From NCBI GenBank assembly GCA_050084515.1, contig CM114271.1, positions 11,284,001 through 11,348,000 on the forward strand: a DNA stretch of 64,000 nt, in the 5' to 3' direction. Positions 9,634 to 19,845 of this stretch are shown piece by piece. This DNA comes from Blasia pusilla (lineage: Eukaryota; Marchantiophyta; Marchantiopsida; Blasiales). Positions within the stretch are counted from its first letter, which is position 1, and each line of letters starts with the position of its first letter. A program made the translations under genes and the position numbers. The notes under the pieces are model-generated. The model was not told the DNA's origin. It saw nothing but the letters and a program-made list of their open reading frames with translations, and searched no databases.

Positions 9634-11662
9634 CCGGACTTGAGTCATCACCGATATGAGTGGATTACTCATTTTTAATGACCCATGATTGCGCCATCCT
9701 CCACTTCAGCGACCTCTTCACGCACTGAAGGTTGAAGAGCTCATCTTCGCTCCCTCCCGTGAGGACCAAGAAACAATCCTTGCCACTCAGATTCGCGTCG
9801 GCAAAAGAAAACAACAGCGCGATCTGGTCATACGAAAGCAGGACATTCCAGTCTAGGACAGTGTGTGACGGATTATTGTCCCACAAGCGAATCCCAAAAG
9901 GCAAATCCGCAATGAGGAGGTCCACCGCCACCTCCTCAACAACCCCATGCACCGTCTAGGGGGCGTGCCCGTTTCGAAGGAGTTTTCGTCCCAGCACGGT
10001 CAATTTCTCGATGGCAGGTGTCGACTCTTGAGAACTGAAACTGTGCAGCTCATCGACAAGATGAGTCAAGTGAAGAAGGACATTTGTCTTGGTGGTAGTT
10101 TCCCTATGCCTGCCCAAGAATGATGGAGTGTATTCCACATCCTTATCTCCTCCCTCGGACTAACCAGACGCCTCCCGCTTTCACTTCTCCTGAGTCTGCT
10201 ATCCGCTTGTTGGAGTCTCCATTACCTTAGACTCCACATGAGTTTTCTTGGACGAGGACCTGGTCCAGCCCTCTTGCCCCGCTTGCCCAGACGATTCCGC
10301 CTCTCACCTTGAAGACTCAGCCTCTTTTCTCGAAGAGTCGACTTCGGAATTCCTCGATCCCCTTGCCTTGGATTTCAAACCCGCTATGGATTTTTCTTTG
10401 GCGGTGATGACCTTTGCCACCAACTCCGCTATCTTGAGGGCTTGCTCTTCCGCATCTCCTTTGAAAAAATTGTTAGGCTTCACGAAGTTCGGAATGTCGT
10501 CCCTACCTGCGACCAGTGCATGATAGACCACACGTAGATTTTTGTCCGTAATGTCCTCTGAGTGGTTGAAGTCCAACCAGATTGGACAATTGATTACCTC
10601 CTAATCGGACATGCCCTATCCCATCTCCATGTCATTTATGGAGAATCCCTCTCCATCAAGCGGAGAAGCCCACAATTTGCAGGCTGCCGGAATTTTTTGC
10701 CTAGTACCTGCATTCATACAATTGATGAGGTACCTGTACACCATCCGCTCGGCAGCTCTTTGTTGAGATGACTCGACCCCTTGGTCCTGAAGATCTCGCT
10801 TCTTCTTTGCAAAATCCCATTTTCTGGCGTCTATTTCCTCATCCAGGTCTGCCTGAGGGAGGATGTGATTCTTGAACATCATCTTGAATCATGGGTTTTT
10901 CGTCAGCTTCTCTCTAATGTCATCAAGCCATAGTTCAAAATCTTCTACAGCCTCTAGGTTTGCTTCTTCTGGAACTGGCTGAATCTTCTTCAGCTCTGCT
11001 TGTAGACCCACGATCATGGACTTCCCGAGAAGGCGCAATGCGTCCCAGAATGACCATTCCCGTAGCCAATGGGAGATCACTAGATCTGAAACTCCCAACG
11101 GGTGGTGTGCCGCCCACTTTTGGGCCTCAGTGCCCTCGAGACTGATTTTCATCAATCGGATATCCCAGACATCGCAAACCTGTGCACGCGGTCCAGAGAC
11201 ACTTTCTCTCCAATCTGACCCTGTGGATCTTCGTCTCTCTTCCGCACGCGCTTGATTATCGCCTTGAGCTCCTTGTAAAACTCCGGGCCAAGTTCGGGGT
11301 TGAGGACTGCAATATAACGCTGCATCTTGCTTGCAATGTACTTTGTAGTTGTAGATACGGCATCCTGAATAAACTTTGCACATTCTGATGCGGACACGTT
11401 CTCCCTTTGCTCCAGTTCCAACGTAGCACTATTCTTGGCGGCCTGGATCTTGGACCAACATAGGATTGTGACGGTTGCATCTTGGGAAATGAAGGTATTT
11501 TCCCATGTCTTCTTTTTTATTTGAGCTCCCTTTTCCAGCATTTCATTCACCAGATCCTGGCCCATGAATCCCTTGTACTCTTCCGGGTGCATCGTAAGCA
11601 CCTTCTTGACCGTGTTGCAATCTTGGATCCAGTGGTGGGTGACGTTCCCCTTGGATAAAATC
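9634..11662 (-). pseudogene. Large exon ending in methyltransferase motif IV
   Basis: Begins after a strong acceptor (TTTGGATTTGCAG) and ends at CCGG|GTAAGT. First part: GNVTHHWIQDCNTVKKVLTM and a helical region to about 11160, where a frameshift occurs. Then IRLMKISLEGTEAQKW...WLDDIREKLTKNP, stop, MMFKNHILPQADLDEE..., stops, and a Lys/Glu-rich helix to 10304. The last 100 codons read VDLLIADLPFGI...LDWNVLLSYDQIALLFSF...FLVLTGG...WRMAQSWVIKNE. The IADLPF box (9907-9896) stands where these enzymes have DPPF/DPPY; a Pro-to-Leu change (C to T) has hit the active-site motif. The strand after it (FLVLTGG) and WVIKN fit motifs V-VIII. Confidence 0.65.
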
Positions 11663-12691
11663 CTGCAAATCCAAACACAAGGTAAGAATACTGCAAGCTA
11701 TTGGGTTCTTGCAACCCGTCGGACTTTGACGGATCGCTATTTTGTCAACCTTTCGGGGTCCAAATTGTAGCATAGAGATACGTGTTGCAACCCGTCGGAC
11801 TCCGACGGGTTGCAATTCTATCAATCCATCGGGATCCAAATCATAGCACAGAGATAAGTGTTGCAACCCATTGTACTCCAACGGGTCGCAATTTTTTCAA
11901 CCCATGGGGGTCCAAATCGTAACACAGAGATAAATGTTGCAACCGGTCGGAGTCCGACGGGTCGCAACACTCGTCTTTGTGTTATATTTATTACAACACG
12001 CTTGAAATTTTTAGAGAGAATTGCAACCCATCGGAGTCCGACGGGTTGCACTTTGTGTTCGTGACTCTCAGGTCCAAGCGATCGGTTCCTCTTATTCCTT
12101 GGTTCCAACCCGTCGGACTCTGACGGGTTGTAGAATGACTTCCTTTCGGAGATAGGTTTCCGGATAAAAACTGACCATATCAACCTGTTAGAGTCCAACT
12201 GATTGCGCAATGGCCCTGTAAAGCTGGAATTGGATGCCTAAGAGCAAGGTGTGGGACTCCGACCACGTAGCTTGGGGGAAAATGCAACTTGTCGGAGTCC
12301 GACGAGTTGCTTCCGCCAAAAGTATCAAAAAAATAGCAGACAGTCCAACAACTCGTCAGACTTTGACGAGTTGCTTTTAGGCGTCCGATGATTTGTTACC
12401 CCTCATTGTGCAACTCGTCTAAGTCCGACGGATTGAAGAAAAAATAAATCATGCAGTCATTTTTCCACCCGTGGATGTTTAACTGGTTTCAGTATCCCGG
12501 ATTAATGTTGTGAGCTTGGCCACCAGGCAACCCGTCGGACTCCGACGGTTTGCTTGACTATGACCTTGATCACAAATAGGATGGTGGCAAGAGACTCAAA
12601 TCATTCTTGCCCATCTCTAAGCTTTCCAATTATGCAACCCGTCGGACTCCGACGGGTTGAAGCAATCAAACTTAAGGATGAGGAAACTTAC
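11663..12691 (-). other. Intron of the methyltransferase gene, filled with palindromes
   Basis: 1029-base intron, GTAAGT...TTGCAG, phase 2. Joining its flanks gives MHAMNT-ILSKGNVTHH in one frame, which supports both splice sites. Almost the whole intron is palindrome cluster C. Confidence 0.7.
11708..12660. repeat. Palindrome cluster C (about twelve copies)
   Basis: Copies near 11710, 11785, 11862, 11939, 12022, 12106, 12182, 12283, 12348, 12410, 12527 and 12634. The first five lie 75-83 bases apart, so part of the cluster grew by tandem duplication. Several copies (11785, 12634) are close to perfect, with 12-base arms around a central A(C/G)T. Confidence 0.9.
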
Positions 12692-13155
12692 GTATTCATC
12701 GCATGCATTGCCATTTCCACCCTTGCCATGTGATGAGGAAATGGATGGAGCACAACTGACTTCACACAAAAATGCGCCTCCAATGAATTTGGGTGCTCCT
12801 CTACAAACTGCGTCCACGCCATGTACATGTGGTTCCCATCCCAAATGAAGAAGTAGAGGTTCCGGATCTAGCTAAATTGGGTTCCTTCAATCGCTCTTCT
12901 GAAGTCCTGATCTCTCATCCTCCACAATGTATCCAATGCCTCCAAGTCCTCTTCTGTCACCAGAGCTTGGGTTCCATGTTCATTGTAAGGCTGAACATAG
13001 AACGGAGGGAAGCTGTCGACGTAGGATTTAGTCGCTGCTGACTGTTTGAGCTTTGCAATGTCCTCCTTCGACTAAATTTCACGCACATACTTCATTGTCC
13101 GCAATCGACAGAGTGGATTTCTTGGGGCCTTTTGGCCTTCCATTTGTGCCATCTG
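12692..13155 (-). pseudogene. Internal exon of the methyltransferase gene
   Basis: 154 codons plus two bases. It reads QMAQMEGQKAPRNPLCRL, SFPPFYVQPYNEHGTQALVT, WDGNHMYMAWTQFVEEHPNS and VVLHPFPHHMARVEMAMHAM. Two TAG stops interrupt an otherwise continuous frame. No domain recognised. A competing minus-strand frame at 12617-12844 runs past the donor and is not used. Confidence 0.55.
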
Positions 13156-13252
13156 CTTAACAACCCGCCACAATGGGGACAAAGTCAATAAAATACTATG
13201 TTTTGCCAATGAATTGCATAATGAGCCTTCACATAACTTGAGTTTTTCTTAC

Positions 13253-13945
13253 CCGCTCAAAGATTGGGTCGGTGTCCAAGCCCGCCAGCTGCTTTGGGAC
13301 AGGAGCTGGCAAGTCCACGGGAAACTCATCGATCCGATAAAGGTCGATTTCTTCCACCGGCCTCAAAGACGACAAAGACTCTTCTCTTGCTTCTTCAGAG
13401 ATGTCCACCATCTCCACACTTGTTGTCCTCGTGACCTCATCGTCCGTCACTTGAACTTCGGCCATTTCCTCAGCCAATTTTAGATTCATGGTATCCCAAG
13501 ACCTCATCGGAGATATTTCCTCCATCTCAACATTGTTTGTTGGATGGGCACGGATTTCTTCAATGGCAATTTCTTTTTCTCTTTGAGCTTTCCCCAATTC
13601 TGCTCTCCTGGCGGAGGCGTCAAGACGCTTCTTCTCGCGTTTCTCGTCCGCGACAATTTTCTTCAAGGCCTTTGATGCCTCAACCTCGGCGTTTTGCTTT
13701 GCAAGCTCCTTTAGAGCAACTTTTGCTAGAACTTCCTGCCTGTGCATATCTGCTTCCCTTTCCCGCTCCTCTATTTCTTGTTGCCTTATCTCATTCGCTG
13801 AATGAGGACTTGGAGATGGTGATGCAGGAGTCCTGATAGACTTGGGAGTGATGCTCCCTACCTTGGTTACTTGTGTTTCCTTTCTCGTCATGGTGCACGT
13901 TGGGTCAGTTCTTCCTCCTTGACAGTCTAATCTGCTCTTGTGCAC
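13253..13945 (-). pseudogene. N-terminal coiled-coil exon of the methyltransferase gene
   Basis: 231 codons open to a GTAAGA donor. A Ser/Pro-rich start (TPASPSPSPHSANE) is followed by about 90 residues of Glu/Arg/Lys/Ala-rich heptads typical of a coiled coil, then an acidic region ending AGLDTDPIFER. The ATG at 13945 is the first in frame, but an upstream frame (14153-13956, LRFDFGKPIRSRVTALHHET) could be an earlier exon. Coiled coils suggest self-association; that is inference. Confidence 0.5.
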
Positions 13946-14284
13946 AACAGATTCCTCAAAGCTTCGATGGAGTGCCTAAACGCAACTCACGAAGCGTTTC
14001 GTGATGAAGCGCCGTGACCCTTGAGCGGATGGGCTTGCCGAAATCGAACCTCAAAGTGTCGGGTGCTGGATCGTCGTAACCTTCCAACGAAGGGGTCAAT
14101 GTAATCGACTTTGGCAGCGGAAAGGTACCATCAGCTAGTGCCAGGAAGAGCACATAAAATCCGCGAAATGAAAAATGGAAATGAGCAAAATCTTAGCCTT
14201 TTATACTTTTCGAGCCGTTAAGCTGACCGTTGGGTCATTGGGTCGTATCGACGGCAACGTTGGCCGTTATGGAACTTTGCACAT

Positions 14285-15000
14285 GGGAACCCCGGAAACC
14301 CATCGGATACCGATGGGTTGCACACTTCCCTCATCTTGGGGATACAAGGCGAGGTACCCGGGCAACCTGTCCAAGACCGATGGGTTGCATGCTTCCCTCG
14401 TCTTTGGGTAACAAGGCGAGGTACCCGCGCCACGCGTCGGAGGCCAACTGGTTGCATGCTTCCCTCGTCTTGGGGTAACAAGGCAAGGTACCCAAGCAAC
14501 CTGTTTGAGACCGACGGGTTGCAAGCTTCCCTCATCCTCAGGTAACAAGGCGAAGTGCCCAAGCAACCCATCGAAGACCGACGGGTTGCACGTTTCTCTC
14601 GTCTTGGGATAACAAGGCGAGGTACCCGTGCAACCCGTCGGAGACCGATGGGTTGTACGCTTCCCTCATCTTGGGGTAACAAGGCAAGGTACCCGCGCAA
14701 TCCGTCGTAGACCGATGGGTTGTACGCTTCCCTCATCTTGGGGTAACAAGGCGAGGTACCCGTGCAACCCGTCGGAGACCGATGGGTTGTACGCTTCCCT
14801 CATCTTGGGGTAACAAGGTGAGATACCTGTGCAATTCCTCGGACACTGACGGGTTGCATGCTTCCCTTGTCTTGTGGTAACAAGGCGAGGAACCCAGGCA
14901 ACCGGTCTTAGACCAACGGGTTGCATGCTTCCCTTGTCCTTGGGTAACAAGGCGACAAAGCATAGTCCCGAGGCAACCCATTGACCTCCGACGGGTTACA
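14285..15000. repeat. 67-bp minisatellite, ten to eleven units
   Basis: The word ACAAGG falls at 14344, 14411, 14478, 14545, 14612, 14679, 14746, 14813 and 14880, and ACAA at 14947: ten exact 67-base steps. Each unit is one palindrome copy plus a 40-base spacer with CTTCCCTCATCTTGGGGTA and AAGGCGAGGTACCC. As 67 is not a multiple of 3, open frames across it rotate and are not genes. Confidence 0.95.
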
Positions 15001-15174
15001 AGGTCTACCCGCGGTTGGACACTTCCCACCATACGGCAAAAGTGCCCCGTATTATGGAGGCACATATTGGGTGATCCAACTTCATCTAGGATTTGGTGGT
15101 GGCACAACTTGGATTGCATAGCACCCTCCCCACTATTCGGGTTCATACCACCCTTCTTCTGTAATGGGATCTTC

Positions 15175-16511
15175 CTAGATCCAACGTAAATCCCTCTCAG
15201 TATGACATTCCTGGGCAGTATGCCGTTGGGTTCTGCAGGTACTGCACCAGATGTTGGGCCTCATCAGACCTGGTCGTCTTCTGGGATCCTTCTGGGCCGC
15301 CAGATGTACCTTCAATTCTGCCATTTGCTTACTTAGCTCTTCCATGGCCGACTTGTCGGCCTTCCTCACTGTCCCCCTCACTGGACTTTCCGACCGCTGG
15401 AGAAGGTGCTTTGTTGGTCGGGTTTTCCTTTGGTGCTTGGGAGAGTGGTGGCGCGTGCTTTTTCTTTTCCGTTTAGATTTTAAATCTTTCTCAGAGTCCG
15501 AGGACTCCGAAGTGTCCCCCATAGAGGATTCCGTGTCTGTGGAAGACGATTCGTCCTCCGACGAAGCACTAGTTTGCGACGAACCTCGTCGTTGGTGACG
15601 CCATCTTCATTTTTTACGGGACTTCTCTAAGGCCTCGTACGCCTCTGCGGAGCTACATGGGTAAATTCAAGCACAAAGTTGTCCACATCATCTCGCCGTT
15701 CCCCTGCAAAGGTGGGGTATCTTAGCAGCGTCTTCCTAGTATTGGCCATGGGGAATGGTCTGCTGCTGGGTCCCGGGCTTGATGCTCGGGAGGGAGGAGG
15801 TAGCGGTTCGGCTATAGTTGACTTGGTCGGCTCCATGTCCCCCGAGTCCTCAAAGGGGTCCCAGGTTGACTCTTCGTCCGACTGCGAACTAGCAGGGGAC
15901 GTAGTGGAGAGTTTGTTCCTCTCTCTCTCCTTGCTCTTGGGCTTCGTGCGTAGACGAAGACCGGGAGACAGCCCAGGCGGTCTCCAAGACGGGTGATCTT
16001 CTTGCTGCTTACTGCGTCGATCGGCTCGCTGATCTCACGAAGAGGGCCGGGAGCCTTCCATGAGTCCCTTCTGGGATTCAGGAGTTTGCTTCCGCACCCA
16101 CGGTCGCAACAAGGTAGGGGTCCATGGAGGGAAATTAAATGTTTCTAATTCCTAAGCCTACAGGAGTGTGCCCGGTGCTCTTAATCTTCATGCCAGGTTT
16201 TCCTCCCATAAATAAAAGTACCGGGTCATCACCAAGAACAACTGAAGTTCATGGGCGGAGCACCGTTCGGTGACTGGTTTATTGACAATACTAATTAATT
16301 GTTCTATCTTTTCTAGCACCAATGCAGCAAATCGGTTGTTATCTTCTTTCATCCATTGTCTGAGGGGGATAGCTAGAGATAGCAGATGGTCTTTAGTAAG
16401 AACTGACTGGTTGGGTCTTCTAGGAGACGAGGCTTCTTTCCCCGCTCCCAGATTCCCCATGTGTCTCTTTCCCTCTTCAGCAAAGCTTATGATCTCGGGC
16501 AGCGGCGCCAA
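15175..16511 (-). pseudogene. LTR-retrotransposon gag
   Basis: Three open pieces in order. 16511-16188 is helix-rich (HLLSLAIPLRQWMKEDNNRF). 15836-15627 includes RYPTFAGERRDDVDNFVLEF, a usual gag capsid-start pattern. 15522-15175 is basic/Ser-rich, then helical, ending in CSTCRTQRHTAQEC, a perfect CX2CX4HX4C zinc knuckle. Frames are separated by stops or shifts. It sits just inside the LTR and primer site at 16491-17737. No protease, reverse transcriptase or integrase follows in this window. Confidence 0.7.
16491..16510 (-). promoter_or_regulatory. Primer-binding site, tRNA-Asp-like
   Basis: On the - strand TGGCGCCGCTGCCCGAGATC, close to TGGCGCCGTTGCCGGGGATC complementary to the 3' end of tRNA-Asp as used by many plant Gypsy elements. 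It lies 17 bases inside the LTR end. Confidence 0.6.
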
Positions 16512-16527
16512 AAAGTTTCTTTTTGTA

Positions 16528-17737
16528 TGTAATGTACAAGAGTTTTTATTTTACAGTCGTTTTAATAAGTTCGATCCTTAAGAGGATCATTGTTTGATGA
16601 AAAGAGAGTTCGAAATTACAATTCTGTTGTAATAGTTGTATTTAAATGTGTATGAGTTCTATTCAATGTCATATCAATATCTGCTGATCTTTCTTAGTAC
16701 CAAAGGATCTTTTCTCGATTCTCTCTAGTGGAATTGATAGCAGGTTCATGTAGATTTTCCTCTTGACATCAAGAAACCTCACAGAGATCTCAACATGAAA
16801 GCTGGCTTCTCCTACTTTCGGAACTCAATCCGTCTCGGCACGCTACTCTCTGTCAAAAAGATTTCCTACAACTCAGGTTGATTATTTCATTGATGAGAAA
16901 GGTTTGCCTGATTCACTCTTCACTTTGTAGACCCAAAAAGAATACTCAAACATAAGCATCGCACATCAAAATGAATGAATAATTGCTTTACTATTCCATC
17001 AAGAATGAGAAAGCTTCAAAGTGTATACAAGCTTGAGAGGGTACTACTCCCTTGCTCAGACCATTCCTACAGCATAAGGATTTTGTAAGAGAATGATGAT
17101 TATGGCTTCTATCTTGTTTCTTAAATACTCGCTGGAGTAGAAGTGATCCAAAGATTCAAAGCATTCTTGATGAAGCGAGTGTCTCTTCACCATTTCTAAC
17201 TACCTAGATCTATGGTTCTCTTAGCTTTTCCTACGATCCCTGTGAATCCGCAGAACAAAACTGTCCCAACTACCAATTTGATACAAAGGGTCGCGCCTCT
17301 TCCTAGTCTAACAGTTCTAACGTGCGTCGCTTGAAATCACAGTCGTTCTTAGCTTCGCTTCGCTGGACTTCATGAGGACGAAGCACTTCATGCTTTGTTC
17401 TTATTTCAGATGCTTCGTGCTTCGCACTTCATACAAGAGCGAAGTACTTCTTTCTCCTCTTCTTCATGCTTCGGTATGCTTCGTTATAGAGCGAAGCACT
17501 TTGTAGACAGAGCTTTGTTGAGCTTCGTTGAGCTTCATTATTGCATTTTCCTCTCCACTAAGGCAAATCCTTGATCTTCCATCTCTCTACCTTGTCCCAA
17601 GAGCTTCGTGATTCACTTTAATCTTACTCATTCTTCCTCATAATAATAAATAATCAAAATCAAAATCATAATGTACAAGAGTCTTCTTTGAATAAAAAGA
17701 TACATTTCTTCAAAAGTACAAAATTGTGGGTATCACA
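16528..17737 (-). mobile_element. 1.2-kb LTR, minus orientation (5' LTR of the gag element)
   Basis: On the - strand it starts TGTGATACCC and ends CTTGTACATTACA. A second copy of the same length lies in opposite orientation at 53054-54259. The middle (17340-17540) is rich in GCTTCG/GAAGC words. Its outer end abuts the intron of MULE copy 3, showing insertion into that intron. Confidence 0.8.
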
Positions 17738-17799
17738 AAAGTTGTAGCTCAAGTTGAGAAGCGTGTGCACTATAGGGATTTCAAACTGCAGAAAACCAA

Positions 17800-18630
17800 G
17801 CAACCCGTCGGAAACCGACAGGTTGCATCAAGAATGTTTGTGCAACCCGTTGGAACTCGACTGGTTGCATGAGTGTCACACCCGTCCGAGCGCGACATCA
17901 TGCACGAGGAATGTTTGTGCAACACGTCGGAACCCGATTGGTTGCATGAGTGTGCAACCCTTTCGAATCCCAATGAGTTGCAAGTTGCATGTATACAAGG
18001 CCTGCAAATAGTTTGATGCGGATGGGTTGCAAGCCCCAAGGCTGCGAGTTAACTTGGTCTGCAACCCGTCGGATTCCGACAAGTTGTGTCTGTCTGCAAC
18101 TTGTCGGATTCCGACTAGTTGCCTCTGTATGCGACTCATCACATTCAGACAGGTTGTTGTTGTCTCCAAGTCCTCGCATCCAGACACGTTGCATCAGTGC
18201 AAGTTAATTTGAACCCGTAAAATTCCAATAGTTGCAAAGCTACCTATGTGGACACTTCTTGCAAGCCAACAAAATCCGACAGGTTGCACAAGGATTTTTT
18301 AGACCGGACCGGCCTGCTTCTCACAACCCGTCCGATTTTGATGGGTTGCAGTAGTAGGTTCCCGAGTGCTAGGTTGCAATAAAAGGTTATTGGGACATTC
18401 CAAGGATGTCTCCAACTTGCAACCCGTTTCAAGTCGGAGGCTGGAAAATCCATGTGCAACCCATCGGATTCCGATGACTTCCAGTTGGATCTTCCAGCCC
18501 GGAGTGGCCAAAGTTACTTGCAACCCGTCTGAACCCCACAGGTTGCACTAGGTGGTTCTTGGATGTTGCAACACGTCGGAAACCGACCGGTCACAGAGTC
18601 ATTCATGGGATGCCTCCGACTTGCAACCCA
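17800..18630. repeat. Palindrome cluster D
   Basis: At least a dozen degenerate copies (for example near 17801, 17842, 17921, 18060, 18095, 18325, 18418, 18455, 18520, 18570 and 18620), in the intron of MULE copy 3. This corresponds to cluster A in copy 1 but is nearly three times longer. Confidence 0.8.
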
Positions 18631-18843
18631 TCTTGTTCCGACAAGTTGCTTTTTTCTTTGCTCATAGAGTTATTTTCGTTCCCTTCTCATATTTCTGTCG
18701 TTGCATGGATTGAACATTCATGAAAATGCCCTCTGCCCCAACATAAGTGGAGCAAAAAGTGTTCATTCCTCCTAGAGGTCATCACAAGCATGCCAAAGAA
18801 TTTCATTTGTGGAGGCATGCCAACAAGATCAGGCAAGAGCAAT

Positions 18844-19845
18844 TATCGCGCCCCTACTCTCCTTGAACGTCAATCTTTAGTGTTGCGGAAGCGTGCGTTC
18901 AGTAGGTCACGAACTCATCGCCGATCTGCACCCAAACACGCACTCTCGTTAGTCGGGTTTGGCCAACCAGCGTTCCAACCCACCAAGTCCTCAACTCGGC
19001 GTCTCATTAAGCTCAACCTTCCTTAGTTCCTAGCTCCCAACACATGGCAAGTCCTTCAAGACTTGGAACAGACTTCCTGGTTAGTCCAGGGATCTGAAAC
19101 AGCACTTGCACGCCTAGCAATCCCAGCTATTCAACGGTCCTCGTGTGAGTTCCGAACCGAGACCCAAGTAGTTGAGTCGCGGCGTGAAATCCAAGAGGGA
19201 TGCCTAAAATCGCCTCAATGGACTTGGTGCAGGTTTTCCAACCCAACGCCCAAACTCGCGTTCCGTTCCATGCCCTTGAGCTGCCCCGCGGCGCCCAAAG
19301 TGGGGTTTGGGTTCCAAGCACTCTCGGAGACCTGCCCCCTTACTAGTACTTTTGGGGTTCTCCAATAACCCCTCCCCTTTGGGAAAAGAGGTTCGGGCCC
19401 TTCATTGTGGCCCTCAACCTGACTCCACTTACAGTTGTTTTCGGGTTGTATCTCGGCCGCTGCTTATGCGTTTGCAACAATCTTTGGTGCGTTTGGACCG
19501 GCTCTCCATAAGCTTTCCAACGCACCCTTATTTGCTCCAAAACCATCTTGGCGCTAAAAGTTATGGCCATAAATACAGTCGGAAACTCTCAAACGTAAGT
19601 GGCGTTCCAAATCCGGATCTTTCCTTTGGCAACCCCCTTCCTAGACTCGACTTCTTTCAAGTCTCATTCCGCGTTTGGTCCAGGTTTCTGAGTCACAACC
19701 ATAACACCTGAAACGCGATTCCTTGCTCGCGTCTCGTCTCTTGTCTCCTCTTTGAGACACCTCCAACGCGCAAACCATCTTAGCGTGAGTCCGCTAATGT
19801 TCTGATGTTCCGCTTGGTACTTGTTTGGTCATGAGGGTCGCGACA
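18844..19845 (-). mobile_element. Solo LTR (1002 bp) with 5-bp target duplication
   Basis: On the - strand it starts TGTCGCGACCC and ends GGGGCGCGATA. GCAAT is present on both sides (18839-18843 and 19846-19850). Removing it rejoins MULE copy 3 in frame (DQARA to MVQSAASHIF). Relatives lie at 32228-33105 and 33110-34125. Confidence 0.9.

Larger units (their letters stand above)
8678..14153 (-). pseudogene. Multi-exon gene with a permuted DNA amino-methyltransferase domain, broken
   Basis: A spliced gene on the - strand. Exons with good signals are about 13945-13253, 13155-12692 and 11662-9634, and a last piece lies at about 8900-8678. Two junctions join in frame: CGG|GTAAGA to TTAAG|CAG in phase 0, and AC|GTAAGT to TTGCAG|G in phase 2. 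The protein would be a coiled-coil N-terminus, a long unrecognised middle and a C-terminal methyltransferase. In-frame stops (TAG twice in 13155-12692; further ones near 10885, 10610 and 9955, and after the motif IV exon) and frameshifts (near 11160, 10300 and 8775) make it a pseudogene. The C-terminus is cut at motif I by a MULE end and continues at 4988-5251. There is no close known relative I can name. It lies downstream of, and collinear with, the gag element at 15.2-17.7 kb. Confidence 0.65.

Noticed and set aside
9003-12660. CRISPR-like array of palindromic repeats
   Set aside because: Spacing is irregular, repeats are degenerate, no cas genes, and the setting is intronic eukaryotic DNA.
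12617-12844. Minus-strand frame ending in the palindrome
   Set aside because: It reads across the GTAAGT donor; the in-phase spliced frame of the same region is more coherent.
14218-14950. Open frames of 80-170 codons on both strands
   Set aside because: They run through the 67-bp minisatellite; the unit is not a multiple of 3 and the frames exist on both strands at once.
18790-19711. Several plus-strand frames of 75-134 codons
   Set aside because: They lie in the solo LTR and have no recognisable motifs.
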